Shown: in pieces, positions 1 to 6,959 of the stretch
Layout of the letters: each line of letters starts with the position of its first letter
Numbering within the stretch: position 1 is the stretch's first letter
Source of the DNA: CAYYOS01 sp964473355
GTDB taxonomy: Bacteria > Pseudomonadota > Gammaproteobacteria > Burkholderiales > REEB80
NCBI GenBank assembly: GCA_964473355.1
Contig: CAYYOS010000091.1
Coordinates: 1 to 10,213, forward strand
DNA: 10,213 nt
Direction: 5' to 3'
The notes under the pieces: generated by a model
Seen by the model: only the letters and a program-made list of their open reading frames with translations
The model's database searches: none
Told to the model about the DNA's origin: nothing
Made by a program: the position numbers and the translations under genes

Positions 1-66
1 CACGCGCGACGTTTGGCGTGTATAAAAATGCTAACGAATTTATTTATATGCGGGAGCTGTATTAGG

Positions 67-89
67 TTTATTTGGGCGGCGCAAATAAA
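67..89. repeat. AT-rich inverted repeat with GC-rich loop
   Basis: The arms TTTATTTG (67-74) and CAAATAAA (82-89) are perfect reverse complements around the 7-base loop GGCGGCG. The structure lies about 38 bp beyond the stop codon of the minus-strand gene ending at 127. It could form a weak stem-loop at that transcript's 3' end, but the stem is AT-rich and no T-tract follows on either strand, so it is not a canonical intrinsic terminator. It could also be a protein-binding dyad or chance. The rest of 1-126 shows nothing I can identify. Confidence 0.35.
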
Positions 90-126
90 AGCAGAAGCCT
101 AAAGACCCCGCAGCCTCATGTCCTAC

Positions 127-633
127 CTAATTTAACTCCGCCAGCCCGGCATCATAGTCGATAGTGTTTTCCGAAATAGGCATACCATCTTCAGCAATAA
201 AACTTTTCCCAGAAACGCGCAAAACGCGATGCGCTTTTTTCGGAAATTCTTTTAACATCCAAAAAATTTCTGAAGGGTGTACGGGCTTACCGTTACGTGT
301 TAGGTGGCGCAGGTATAAGTTTTCTTTCTCTACTTTAATTAGCAAGGGCAACGGAAGACCTAGGGGCTCAATAGATTGATGCATGACCCATTCGATAGGC
401 GTGGGTCTCGATCCTAACTGTTGACGAATATCAAAACGAAAGTGTCCGGCGCCACCCGGTTCTTTAAGTAATTCGGAAACCCAGCCCAAGGTAACGCCGG
501 CATGCACAATCACCGTCCGCCCCGCAAAGCGGGCAAGAAAACGCTCCCGCAATTCCGCCGGGTTGGGTTTAAATAGCGCTATAATTCGCTTCAACTGAAA
601 TTTTATATTGACTTTGCCATTTACACAGAACAA
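127..633 (-). CDS. Hypothetical protein of unknown function (168 codons, start uncertain)
   Basis: I do not recognise this protein. It looks like a soluble, mixed alpha/beta protein with no signal peptide, clear membrane span or known catalytic motif. Its features are a basic N-terminus (residues 1-32), a segment GRTVIVHAGVTLGW near 38-51, a Pro/Leu-rich stretch EPLGLPLPLLIKVEKEN near 89-105, and an acidic C-terminus. Codon-like composition and the absence of a longer overlapping frame on the other strand support a real gene. There is no ATG start. The longest reading begins at TTG (631-633); the only other early candidate is TTG at 592-594. The in-frame upstream stop (637-639) lies inside the inverted-repeat element at 636-707, so the native 5' end may have been lost or replaced when that element inserted. 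It is divergent from metX with no overlap, so no functional link is implied. Confidence 0.6.
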   Translation of the reverse strand: MFCVNGKVNIKFQLKRIIALFKPNPAELRERFLARFAGRTVIVHAGVTLGWVSELLKEPGGAGHFRFDIRQQLGSRPTPIEWVMHQSIEPLGLPLPLLIKVEKENLYLRHLTRNGKPVHPSEIFWMLKEFPKKAHRVLRVSGKSFIAEDGMPISENTIDYDAGLAELN

Positions 634-635
634 CC

Positions 636-707
636 GTCATTCCCGCGAAAGCGGGAATCTAGAAAAACTATTTTAAATTCCTGGATTCCCGCTTGCGCGG
701 GAATGAC
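636..707. repeat. 72-bp inverted-repeat element (dRS3/MITE-like, GTCATTCCCGC ends)
   Basis: The left end (636-662) and the reverse complement of the right end (681-707) match at 25 of 27 positions, starting GTCATTCCCGCG and ending near CCAG. Each end is itself a hairpin: ATTCCCGC/GCGGGAAT with loop GAAA (639-658) and the same stem with loop TTGC (685-704). The ends flank an 18-bp AT-rich centre (663-680). This ATTCCC-N-GGGAAT motif matches the type known from Neisseria dRS3 sequences and similar dispersed repeats in other proteobacteria (family knowledge, not searched here). It encodes nothing. No clear target-site duplication is visible. It sits between the divergent gene at 127-633 and metX, and in RNA either hairpin or the whole dyad could fold and affect transcript ends. 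Confidence 0.85.
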
Positions 708-803
708 CAGCTATCGAGATTTTATCGCATCCTTAAAAAAATTGATTGCGCTAAGCCACGTGTTACCCTTAAAGAAGATTTGATGTCAAATTTTGTTCTA
801 ACC

Positions 804-815
804 TTATCGCGATAA
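804..815. promoter_or_regulatory. Perfect 12-bp palindrome immediately upstream of metX
   Basis: TTATCGCGATAA is a perfect dyad ending 3 bp before the metX ATG, occupying the place where a ribosome binding site should be. A matching half, TTATCGC, recurs at 722-728, about 80 bp upstream. This could be an operator for a dimeric regulator, or a short hairpin affecting translation initiation. The sequence does not resemble the MetJ box AGACGTCT. I cannot assign a regulator, and a 12-bp dyad can occur by chance. Confidence 0.35.
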
Positions 816-818
816 CCC

Positions 819-1955
819 ATGCAATCAGCAACGCTGGATTTTGTCACGCCCCGGGTAGCTCATTTTCCCGCTCCACTAACGTTAAAAAGTGGTGCCGTCA
901 TGAATGGCTATGAGTTGGTGTATGAAACCTATGGCGTATTGAATTCGGCCAAATCTAACGCGATATTGATTTGTCATGCATTATCCGGTAATCATCACGT
1001 GGCTGGCAAGCACGCAGCCGAAGACAAAAAACCTGGGTGGTGGGATAACATGGTCGGCCCTAACAAACCCATCGACACCAATCGATTTTTTGTTATTGGC
1101 TTAAACAACCTGGGCGGCTGCCACGGGTCCACCGGCCCAAAAAGCGTGAACCCTAAAACGGGAAAACCGTATGGCGCGAGCTTCCCCTTGGTCACCGTGC
1201 AAGATTGGGTAGAGACCCAGGCTCGGCTTGCCGATCAATTGGAGATTAGAACCTTTGCTGCCGTGGTTGGTGGTAGCTTGGGTGGAATGCAAGTCTTGCA
1301 GTGGGCAATTACTTATCCGCAACGCATAAAGCATGCCGTGGTGATCGCCGCCGCACCTAAACTCACCGCCCAGAATATTGCGTTTAACGATGTTGCGCGT
1401 CAGGCCATCATTGGCGATCCGGACTTTCACGGCGGCGATTACTATTCTCATAACGTCACACCCAAACGTGGCTTGCGCTTAGCTAGGATGCTGGGTCACA
1501 TTACCTATTTGTCCGATGATGTCATGGGTGAAAAATTTGGCCGCATTTTGCGTTCCGGAACCATTAATTTTGGTTACGACGTCGAATTTGAAATTGAATC
1601 CTACCTGCGCTATCAAGGTGATAAATTTGCGGAAAGCTTTGACGCGAATACCTACCTTATCATGACCAAGGCATTGGATTATTTTGACCCGGCACACCAT
1701 GTGGAGGGGAAACTAAACGTCGCCCTAGCCCCTGCCAAGGCGCAATTCCTCGTGATTTCGTTCACCAGTGATTGGCGATTTGCACCGCAGCGCTCTAGGG
1801 AAATTCTAAAAGCGTTATTAGACAATAAATTAAAAGCAAGCTACGCGGAAATTAAAGCCGCGCACGGTCATGATGCTTTTTTAATGGACGACGACTATTA
1901 CCACAATATAGTGCGTGCATATATGAATAATGTTGCCGACGAGTTAGCGCTATGA
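819..1955 (+). CDS. metX: Homoserine O-acyltransferase MetX (probably succinyl-CoA-using)
   Basis: This alpha/beta-hydrolase-fold enzyme acylates the hydroxyl of L-homoserine, the first committed step of methionine synthesis in the cytoplasm. At 378 residues it is full length. The nucleophile is Ser153 in the elbow GGSLGGMQ (151-158), with Asp318 in SDWRF and His351 in GHDAFL completing the triad. Other family blocks are CHALSGNHH (52-60), GWWDNMVGP (73-81), LNNLGGCHGSTGP (95-107) and APKLTAQNIAFN (179-190). From family knowledge, Arg320 in the DWRF motif (rather than Leu in DWLF) marks the proteobacterial homoserine O-succinyltransferase subgroup; this is inference and acetyl-CoA use is not excluded. 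The ATG at 819 gives the family's usual N-terminus, but no Shine-Dalgarno sequence precedes it; a 12-bp palindrome is there instead. It overlaps metW by 4 bp (ATGA), indicating translational coupling. Confidence 0.96.
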   Translation: MQSATLDFVTPRVAHFPAPLTLKSGAVMNGYELVYETYGVLNSAKSNAILICHALSGNHHVAGKHAAEDKKPGWWDNMVGPNKPIDTNRFFVIGLNNLGGCHGSTGPKSVNPKTGKPYGASFPLVTVQDWVETQARLADQLEIRTFAAVVGGSLGGMQVLQWAITYPQRIKHAVVIAAAPKLTAQNIAFNDVARQAIIGDPDFHGGDYYSHNVTPKRGLRLARMLGHITYLSDDVMGEKFGRILRSGTINFGYDVEFEIESYLRYQGDKFAESFDANTYLIMTKALDYFDPAHHVEGKLNVALAPAKAQFLVISFTSDWRFAPQRSREILKALLDNKLKASYAEIKAAHGHDAFLMDDDYYHNIVRAYMNNVADELAL

Positions 1956-2542
1956 CACCACGCGCTGATTTTGCGACCATTGCGCAATGGATTAAGCCTT
2001 CCGCCCGGGTACTGGATTTGGGATGCGGTGACGGCGCGTTGCTAAAATTCCTAAAAGAAAGCCGAAATGTAGAGGGCTATGGCGTGGAAATTTTGGACGC
2101 CAATATTTATGCATGCATTACTAATAAGGTTGACGTAATTCAGTTGGATTTAGAAGCCGGGTTATCTGGTTTTGAGTCCGACTCATTCGACTATGTGATC
2201 TTGTCGCAAACACTACAAGCGGTGCGCAATACCGAACGTATTGTTAAAGAGATGCTGCGCGTCGGCAACGCCGGCATTGTAACTTTTCCTAATTTTGGAT
2301 ATTGGTACCATCGTTGGCAAATATTTTGGGGGCATATGCCGGTATCCCGCAATCTGCCATATCAGTGGTACGACACGCCGAATATTCACTTATGCACGAT
2401 TAAGGATTTTGAGGAATTTTGCGCAAACCACAATATTGGTATCGAAGAACGCGTGGTAATGCGAAATGGCCATGACGTACACCTGCTACCGAATTTGTTG
2501 GGTAGTCTGGCGGTTTATCGGTTTCAACAGAAGTCCGGATAG
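1952..2542 (+). CDS. metW: Methionine biosynthesis protein MetW
   Basis: MetW is a class I SAM-methyltransferase-fold protein of about 195-200 residues, which matches the 196 here. The SAM-binding motif I is VLDLGCGDGALL (20-31), with the acidic strand-2 end near GVEILDAN (44-51) and the motif around SFDYVILSQTLQAV (78-91). The block TFPNFGYWYHRWQ (111-123), followed by GHMPVSRNLPYQWYDTPN (127-144), is distinctive for MetW. In several proteobacteria MetW acts with MetX and is needed for full homoserine acyltransferase function; whether it methylates anything is not settled. Its ATG lies within the end of metX (ATGA overlap), so the two are co-transcribed and probably coupled. Only 32 bp separate its stop from the stop of the convergent rfbD gene, with no obvious hairpin terminator between them. 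Confidence 0.95.
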   Translation: MTPRADFATIAQWIKPSARVLDLGCGDGALLKFLKESRNVEGYGVEILDANIYACITNKVDVIQLDLEAGLSGFESDSFDYVILSQTLQAVRNTERIVKEMLRVGNAGIVTFPNFGYWYHRWQIFWGHMPVSRNLPYQWYDTPNIHLCTIKDFEEFCANHNIGIEERVVMRNGHDVHLLPNLLGSLAVYRFQQKSG

Positions 2543-2574
2543 GCCCCAATCCTAAATGGTTCGGCTCCCCGTAT

Positions 2575-3453
2575 CTAAGGCCGCCCCATACACAGGGTCA
2601 AGGCTTCATCCCATTCCAGCGAGGTCAACCCAAAAGTTCGATTCAATTTTGCGTTGTTGAGCAGCGAGTATCGCGGTCTTGCCGCGGGGGTAGGATATTC
2701 TTCCGTTTTAATGGGCGTCAATTGCAAGCCGGTTGCAGGCGGTAATAAATTGGCGCCGCTCAATATGGCGGAAGCAAAACCATACCAACTCGTTTTGCCT
2801 GCAGCACTTAAATGGTAGAGACCACTTACAGCGGATATATCCGGTAAACTTTTAGCCAATATAAGCGCGGTCACCTCGGCTATTATTCGGCTCCACGTCG
2901 GTGCACCAATTTGATCATCGACAATCTTTAGCTGCGGGCGCTCTTTAGCTAAGCGTAACATTGTCAGTAAAAAATTTTTGCCGCGCAGACCGTATACCCA
3001 GCTGGTGCGCAATATTAAGTAAGGTGTATCACCCGCCGCCAAAGCACGCTCGCCTTCCAGTTTTGTTTTTCCATAGACGTTTAAGGGTGCGGGTGTCGCA
3101 GATTCGTCATAGGGTGTTGTTGCGCTGCCATCAAAAACATAGTCAGTTGAATAATGCACGATAGCCGCGTTAATTTTTTTTGCTTCCTCCGCCATAATCC
3201 CCGGCGCAATGCCATTAATGGCCATCGCTCGGTCGGGTTCTGACTCCGCTTGGTCAACAGCCGTATATGCGGCGGCGTTAACAATTAAATTAGGTTTTAT
3301 TTCACGTATACCGGCCCGTATGGAATCCGGTCTGGCCAAATCCAGGCCGATGCTATCCATACCGACAACTTTGCCCAGACAAGGCAAAGTGCGTGCTAAT
3401 TCCCAGCCCACTTGGCCACTTTTTCCAATCAAAAGGATACGGCGCTCGGCCAT
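2575..3453 (-). CDS. rfbD: dTDP-4-dehydrorhamnose reductase RfbD (RmlD)
   Basis: This enzyme catalyses the last step of dTDP-L-rhamnose synthesis: NAD(P)H-dependent reduction of dTDP-4-keto-L-rhamnose. It is a 292-residue extended short-chain dehydrogenase of normal length. The N-terminal Rossmann motif is GKSGQVGWEL (10-19). NAAAYTAVDQAE (59-70) and STDYVFDG (102-109) are family hallmarks, and the catalytic YxxxK is Tyr127-Lys131 in VYGKTK. SWVYG (151-155) and DDQIGAPTW (179-187) complete the set. It is the final gene of the six-gene minus-strand operon, starting at ATG 3451-3453 only 2 bp after the rfbC stop, so it probably depends on upstream translation. Nothing essential appears missing. 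Confidence 0.96.
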   Translation of the reverse strand: MAERRILLIGKSGQVGWELARTLPCLGKVVGMDSIGLDLARPDSIRAGIREIKPNLIVNAAAYTAVDQAESEPDRAMAINGIAPGIMAEEAKKINAAIVHYSTDYVFDGSATTPYDESATPAPLNVYGKTKLEGERALAAGDTPYLILRTSWVYGLRGKNFLLTMLRLAKERPQLKIVDDQIGAPTWSRIIAEVTALILAKSLPDISAVSGLYHLSAAGKTSWYGFASAILSGANLLPPATGLQLTPIKTEEYPTPAARPRYSLLNNAKLNRTFGLTSLEWDEALTLCMGRP

Positions 3454-3455
3454 TT

Positions 3456-4001
3456 TTATGGGAAAACTTCGGCGTCCGCTAAGCGGGCCGCGTTTTTATC
3501 TTTGGCTGACAGTTTAGCCTCACCGATGATGGGCCATACAACGCCGACTGTGGGATCATTCCATAAAATGGAGCGCTCAAACTGGGGCGCATAATAATCT
3601 GTGGTTTTGTATAAAAACTCGGCCGACTCCGATAGCACCAAGAAGCCGTGCGCAAATCCCGGCGGCACCCAAGCCATTAATTTATTTTCGGCGCTGAGCT
3701 TAAAGCCTACCCATTTACCAAAATTCGGAGAGGATTTGCGAATGTCCACCGCCACATCGAATACTTCGCCGGCGATAACCCTGACCAATTTTCCTTGAGG
3801 TTGTTGAATTTGATAATGCAGGCCGCGCAGTACATTTTTTTCCGAGCGCGAATGATTGTCTTGAACAAACGTTGCCACCACACCCGTGGCGTCGGAAAAA
3901 CGTTGTTGATTAAAGCTTTCGTAAAAAAATCCTCGGTCGTCGCCAAACACCTTGGGTTCTAATATTAAAACTTCTGGTAAACCGGTAGAGATTACATTCA
4001 T
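3456..4001 (-). CDS. rfbC: dTDP-4-dehydrorhamnose 3,5-epimerase RfbC (RmlC)
   Basis: This cupin-fold epimerase converts dTDP-4-keto-6-deoxy-D-glucose to dTDP-4-keto-L-rhamnose by inversion at C3 and C5. Its 181 residues are the family norm. Visible residues by alignment to RmlC from memory: substrate-binding Arg23 and Glu28 in DDRGFFYESF (21-30), Gln47 in VQDNHS, Arg59 and catalytic base His62 in LRGLHYQ (58-64), and the proton-donor Tyr131 in EFLYKTTDYY (128-137). GEVFDVAVDIRKSSPNFGKW (78-97) and PPGFAHGF (113-120) are diagnostic cupin blocks. Its ATG overlaps the rfbA stop by one base (TAATG), a junction typical of termination-reinitiation coupling. Confidence 0.97.
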   Translation of the reverse strand: MNVISTGLPEVLILEPKVFGDDRGFFYESFNQQRFSDATGVVATFVQDNHSRSEKNVLRGLHYQIQQPQGKLVRVIAGEVFDVAVDIRKSSPNFGKWVGFKLSAENKLMAWVPPGFAHGFLVLSESAEFLYKTTDYYAPQFERSILWNDPTVGVVWPIIGEAKLSAKDKNAARLADAEVFP

Positions 4002-4876
4002 TAGAATATTTGCTCTTCGAGTAAGCTTAAAAGATAACGTCCGTAGCCGTTTTTAGATAGCGGCGTGGCAAGTTTCGATAAGTCCTCGCGGCTGATGTAA
4101 CCCATGCGAAACGCAATTTCTTCGGGGCAGGCAATTTTTAAACCTTGTCTACGCTCTATCGTTTCAATAAAATGCGCCGCTTCTAGTAAGGATTCATGAG
4201 TCCCGGTATCCAACCACGCCATGCCACGACCTAACACCACCACATCGAGCTTGGCTTCACTCATATAAAACTTGTTGACGTCGGTGATTTCCAATTCTCC
4301 GCGCGCCGAAGGCTTCAGATTCGCTGCGATGTCGTAAACTTGTTCGTCGTAAAAATATAAACCGGTCACGGCGTAGCGTGATTTTGGCGCTAAGGGTTTT
4401 TCTTCCAAGCTTACCGCTCGGCCGGCTTTATCAAATTCCACCACGCCGTATCTTTCTGGATCAGTGACGGGATAGGCGAAAACGGTGGCGCCTTGTGTTT
4501 TCTTAGTCGCGTGTTGTAACTGCTCGGACAGCTCATGCCCGTAAAAAATATTGTCACCCAAAATGAGTGCGCACGGGCTCTGCTGAATAAAATCGCGCCC
4601 TATTATAAATGCTTGCGCGATGCCTCCGGGTTTTGCTTGCACGGCATAGGAAATACTTATCCCCCATTGGCTGCCATCACCCAGTAACTGTTCAAAACGC
4701 GGAGTATCTTGCGGGGTAGAAATCAGCAAAAACTCTCGTATCCCGGCTAGCATCAGCGTACTCAGCGGGTAGTACACCATGGGCTTGTCGTAAATCGGCA
4801 GCAGCTGTTTGGAGATCGTTTGGGTAACGGGGTACAGTCTCGTGCCCGAGCCCCCCGCCAGAATTAAACCCTTCAT
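4001..4876 (-). CDS. rfbA: Glucose-1-phosphate thymidylyltransferase RfbA (RmlA)
   Basis: RfbA joins dTTP and glucose-1-phosphate to give dTDP-glucose and pyrophosphate, the entry step of the rhamnose route. The 291 residues match the family length. The nucleotide-binding loop is GGSGTRLYP (8-16), followed by SKQLLPIYDKPM (22-33). Metal-binding aspartates are Asp108 in LGDNIFYG (106-113) and Asp223 in WLDTGTH (221-227); EEKP (158-161) and ELEITDVN (194-201) are further signatures. Its ATG is embedded in the end of rfbB (ATGA, 4-bp overlap). The same fold is used by RffH in other pathways, but adjacency to rfbB, rfbC and rfbD fixes the role as dTDP-rhamnose supply. Confidence 0.97.
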   Translation of the reverse strand: MKGLILAGGSGTRLYPVTQTISKQLLPIYDKPMVYYPLSTLMLAGIREFLLISTPQDTPRFEQLLGDGSQWGISISYAVQAKPGGIAQAFIIGRDFIQQSPCALILGDNIFYGHELSEQLQHATKKTQGATVFAYPVTDPERYGVVEFDKAGRAVSLEEKPLAPKSRYAVTGLYFYDEQVYDIAANLKPSARGELEITDVNKFYMSEAKLDVVVLGRGMAWLDTGTHESLLEAAHFIETIERRQGLKIACPEEIAFRMGYISREDLSKLATPLSKNGYGRYLLSLLEEQIF

Positions 4877-5940
4877 GGGATTTTGCGCCTTTGATAATTG
4901 GTTTCAATCCAGTTCTGATAGACGCCGCTGGTAATATTGTTGACCCAGTCTTGATGGCTAAGATACCACGCTACGGTTTTCTCTATGCCGCTGGCAAAGC
5001 TCTCCTGCGGCGCCCAACCTAACTCGTTTTTAATTTTGCTGGCGTCGATGGCATAGCGCCTATCGTGTCCCGGTCGATCGGCCACAAAGGTAATGAGATC
5101 GGCGTAGGAACCCGTGGAGCGTGGTTTCGTCACGTCTAATACTTTGCAAATGTAATTGACGATAGCGAGATTCGTTTGCTCCGCGTCACCGCCCACATTA
5201 TAGGTTTCGCCAACTCTCCCCTGCGCCAGCACCACGCGTATGGCGCGACAGTGATCCCGCACCTCCAACCAATCTCGGATGTTCAATCCATCGCCATAAA
5301 TCGGCAGGGGCTTATTGGCGAGGGCATTTGAAATCACCAAAGGGATAAGTTTTTCCGGAAACTGATACGGCCCGTAATTATTAGAACAATTAGTGGTTAA
5401 TACCGGCAAGCCATAGGTGTGGTGATAGGCGCGTACCAAATGGTCGGAGGCCGCCTTCGAAGCCGAATAAGGACTATTCGGTGAATACGGGTGCGACTCA
5501 GTAAAAGGGGGGCTGGTAAGATCTAAGCTACCGTAAACTTCATCAGTAGAAACGTGTAAGAAGCGGAACTGAGTTTGCGCTTCTGGCGTTAACCCCTGCC
5601 AATAGGCGCGAACTTCTTCCAATAAATGAAAGGTTCCGACTACGTTGGTTTGGATAAAATCCTCGGGGCCATGGATGGAACGATCCACATGACTTTCCGC
5701 GGCAAAATTTATAATGGCACGCGGCTGATGGGTTTTTAGCAGACTGGCAACGAGCTTGCGATCACCGATATCACCACGAATAAATATATGACTAGGATTA
5801 TCGGCAAGCGCCTGCAAATTGGCGAGGTTGCCGGCATAGGTAAGTTTGTCGAGATTGACGAGCGCATCTTGCTCATGCGCAATCCAATCCAAGACAAAGT
5901 TGGAGCCGATAAAACCCGCGCCCCCCGTAACCAAAATCAT
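4873..5940 (-). CDS. rfbB: dTDP-glucose 4,6-dehydratase RfbB (RmlB)
   Basis: RfbB converts dTDP-D-glucose to dTDP-4-keto-6-deoxy-D-glucose using tightly bound NAD+. It is an extended short-chain dehydrogenase of 355 residues, normal for the family. The Rossmann motif is GGAGFIGSNF (6-15). FAAESHVDRSI (79-89) is a dehydratase hallmark. The catalytic Thr-Asp-Glu triplet is Thr132-Asp133-Glu134 in HVSTDEVYG (129-137), and YxxxK is Tyr158-Lys162 in YSASKAASD. NCSNNYGPYQFPEKLIP (184-200) and the sugar-binding GDGLNIRDWL (216-225) are also present. The start at ATG 5938-5940 overlaps the preceding epimerase gene by 4 bp (ATGA). Confidence 0.97.
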   Translation of the reverse strand: MILVTGGAGFIGSNFVLDWIAHEQDALVNLDKLTYAGNLANLQALADNPSHIFIRGDIGDRKLVASLLKTHQPRAIINFAAESHVDRSIHGPEDFIQTNVVGTFHLLEEVRAYWQGLTPEAQTQFRFLHVSTDEVYGSLDLTSPPFTESHPYSPNSPYSASKAASDHLVRAYHHTYGLPVLTTNCSNNYGPYQFPEKLIPLVISNALANKPLPIYGDGLNIRDWLEVRDHCRAIRVVLAQGRVGETYNVGGDAEQTNLAIVNYICKVLDVTKPRSTGSYADLITFVADRPGHDRRYAIDASKIKNELGWAPQESFASGIEKTVAWYLSHQDWVNNITSGVYQNWIETNYQRRKIP

Positions 5941-6959
5941 GATGTTGTGTCCTCGTTTTTATAATAGCGTTGGTACCAGTCGACAAACTTAGATATCCCG
6001 AATGCTAACGGTGTTTTCGGCGCAAACCCTACCGCTGCTTTTAAGTCGTCAATATTTGCGTAAGTTGCATGGACGTCGCCGGGTTGCATAGGCAGCAAAT
6101 TTAATTTTGCCTTTTTGCCCAAAGCATTTTCAATTAGCCCAATGAAATCCATTAGGGCCACCGGTTCATTGTTGCCGATATTATAAATGCGATAGGGGGC
6201 AAAGCTACTAGCCGGGTCCGGAATATTTTTACCGAATGCCTCATCGGGCGCGGCGGGCATCGCTAAAATGCGCACCACGCCTTCGACAATATCATCAATG
6301 TAGGTAAAGTCACGCTGCATGTCGCCAAAATTAAATACGTCCAGCGGCAAACCCTGGCTGATGGCGCGCGCAAAAAGCGTAGGTGACATATCCGGCCGCC
6401 CCCACGGGCCATACACCGTAAAAAACCGTAAGCCCGTCGTCGGCAACTCATAGAGGTGGCTATACGTGTGCGCCATGAGTTCATTTGCTTTTTTGGTTGC
6501 GGCGTACAAGCTCACTGGGTGATCAACATTATCGTGCACAGTAAAGGGCATGCGCGTGTTTGCGCCGTAGACACTGGAGGAGCTGGCGTAAACGAGGTGG
6601 GCGATTTGGTGATGGCGGCAGCCCTCTAAAATATTCGTGAAGGCTACGAGGTTGCTGCTAATATACGCATGCGGGTTGATTAACGAATAACGCACGCCGG
6701 GCTGCGCGGCGAGGTGCACTACGCTAATAATACCTTCCCGGGCAAACATGGCCTGCACGCCGGGGGTATCAGCCAGGTCAAGTTTTATAAACTTAAAATT
6801 ATTTAAGCCACTAAGTTCTTTTAGCCGGCTTTCCTTCAGACTGACAGCATAATAGTCATTTAAATTATCGATGCCAACAACCTCGTGACCGTCAGCCAAC
6901 AATCGATGCGCCACGTGCATGCCGATAAAACCGGCGACGCCGGTTACCAATATTTTCAC
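5937..6959 (-). CDS. NAD-dependent epimerase, UDP-glucuronate 4-epimerase-like (CapI/LspL/WbnF type)
   Basis: This is a 340-residue extended short-chain dehydrogenase. The NAD-binding motif is GVAGFIGMHV (7-16). The catalytic serine lies in ASSSSVYG (125-132) and YxxxK is Tyr152-Lys156 in LYAATK. Resemblance is strongest to enzymes that interconvert UDP-glucuronate and UDP-galacturonate: LNDYYAVSLKESRL (33-46), LAAQPGVRYS (83-92), RFFTVYGPWGRPDM (178-191) and a RDFTYIDDIVEG block. The YGPWGRPDM stretch is what separates these from ordinary GalE. The predicted role is UDP-galacturonate supply for LPS core or capsule; exact substrate is inference. The start is GTG (6957-6959), giving a GTGA 4-bp overlap with the upstream glycosyltransferase gene; the next gene rfbB overlaps it by 4 bp. 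Confidence 0.88.
   Translation of the reverse strand: MKILVTGVAGFIGMHVAHRLLADGHEVVGIDNLNDYYAVSLKESRLKELSGLNNFKFIKLDLADTPGVQAMFAREGIISVVHLAAQPGVRYSLINPHAYISSNLVAFTNILEGCRHHQIAHLVYASSSSVYGANTRMPFTVHDNVDHPVSLYAATKKANELMAHTYSHLYELPTTGLRFFTVYGPWGRPDMSPTLFARAISQGLPLDVFNFGDMQRDFTYIDDIVEGVVRILAMPAAPDEAFGKNIPDPASSFAPYRIYNIGNNEPVALMDFIGLIENALGKKAKLNLLPMQPGDVHATYANIDDLKAAVGFAPKTPLAFGISKFVDWYQRYYKNEDTTS

Noticed and set aside
636..707. CRISPR repeat-spacer unit
   Set aside because: The two repeats are inverted, not direct, and are separated by only 18 bp, with no further copies nearby.
742..808. Sigma-70 promoters for metX at TTGATT (742-747) or TTGATG (780-785)
   Set aside because: No acceptable -10 hexamer lies at 16-18 bp spacing from either.
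708..818. SAM-sensing riboswitch in the metX leader
   Set aside because: About 110 bp are available, but I see no paired stems or conserved core of SAM-I, SAM-II or SAH riboswitches, only the 12-bp palindrome.
1101..1451. Open frame antisense to metX
   Set aside because: It lies fully within a well-conserved metX reading frame and its translation shows no family features.
2543..2574. Bidirectional terminator between convergent metW and rfbD
   Set aside because: The 32-bp gap contains no GC-rich hairpin and no T-tract on either strand.
3209..3517. Plus-strand open frame across the rfbD/rfbC junction
   Set aside because: Both rfb genes on the other strand are full length with catalytic motifs; the antisense product is basic and featureless.
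5937..6959. UDP-glucose 4-epimerase GalE
   Set aside because: Blocks such as YGPWGRPDM and the length fit the UDP-glucuronate epimerase group better than GalE.
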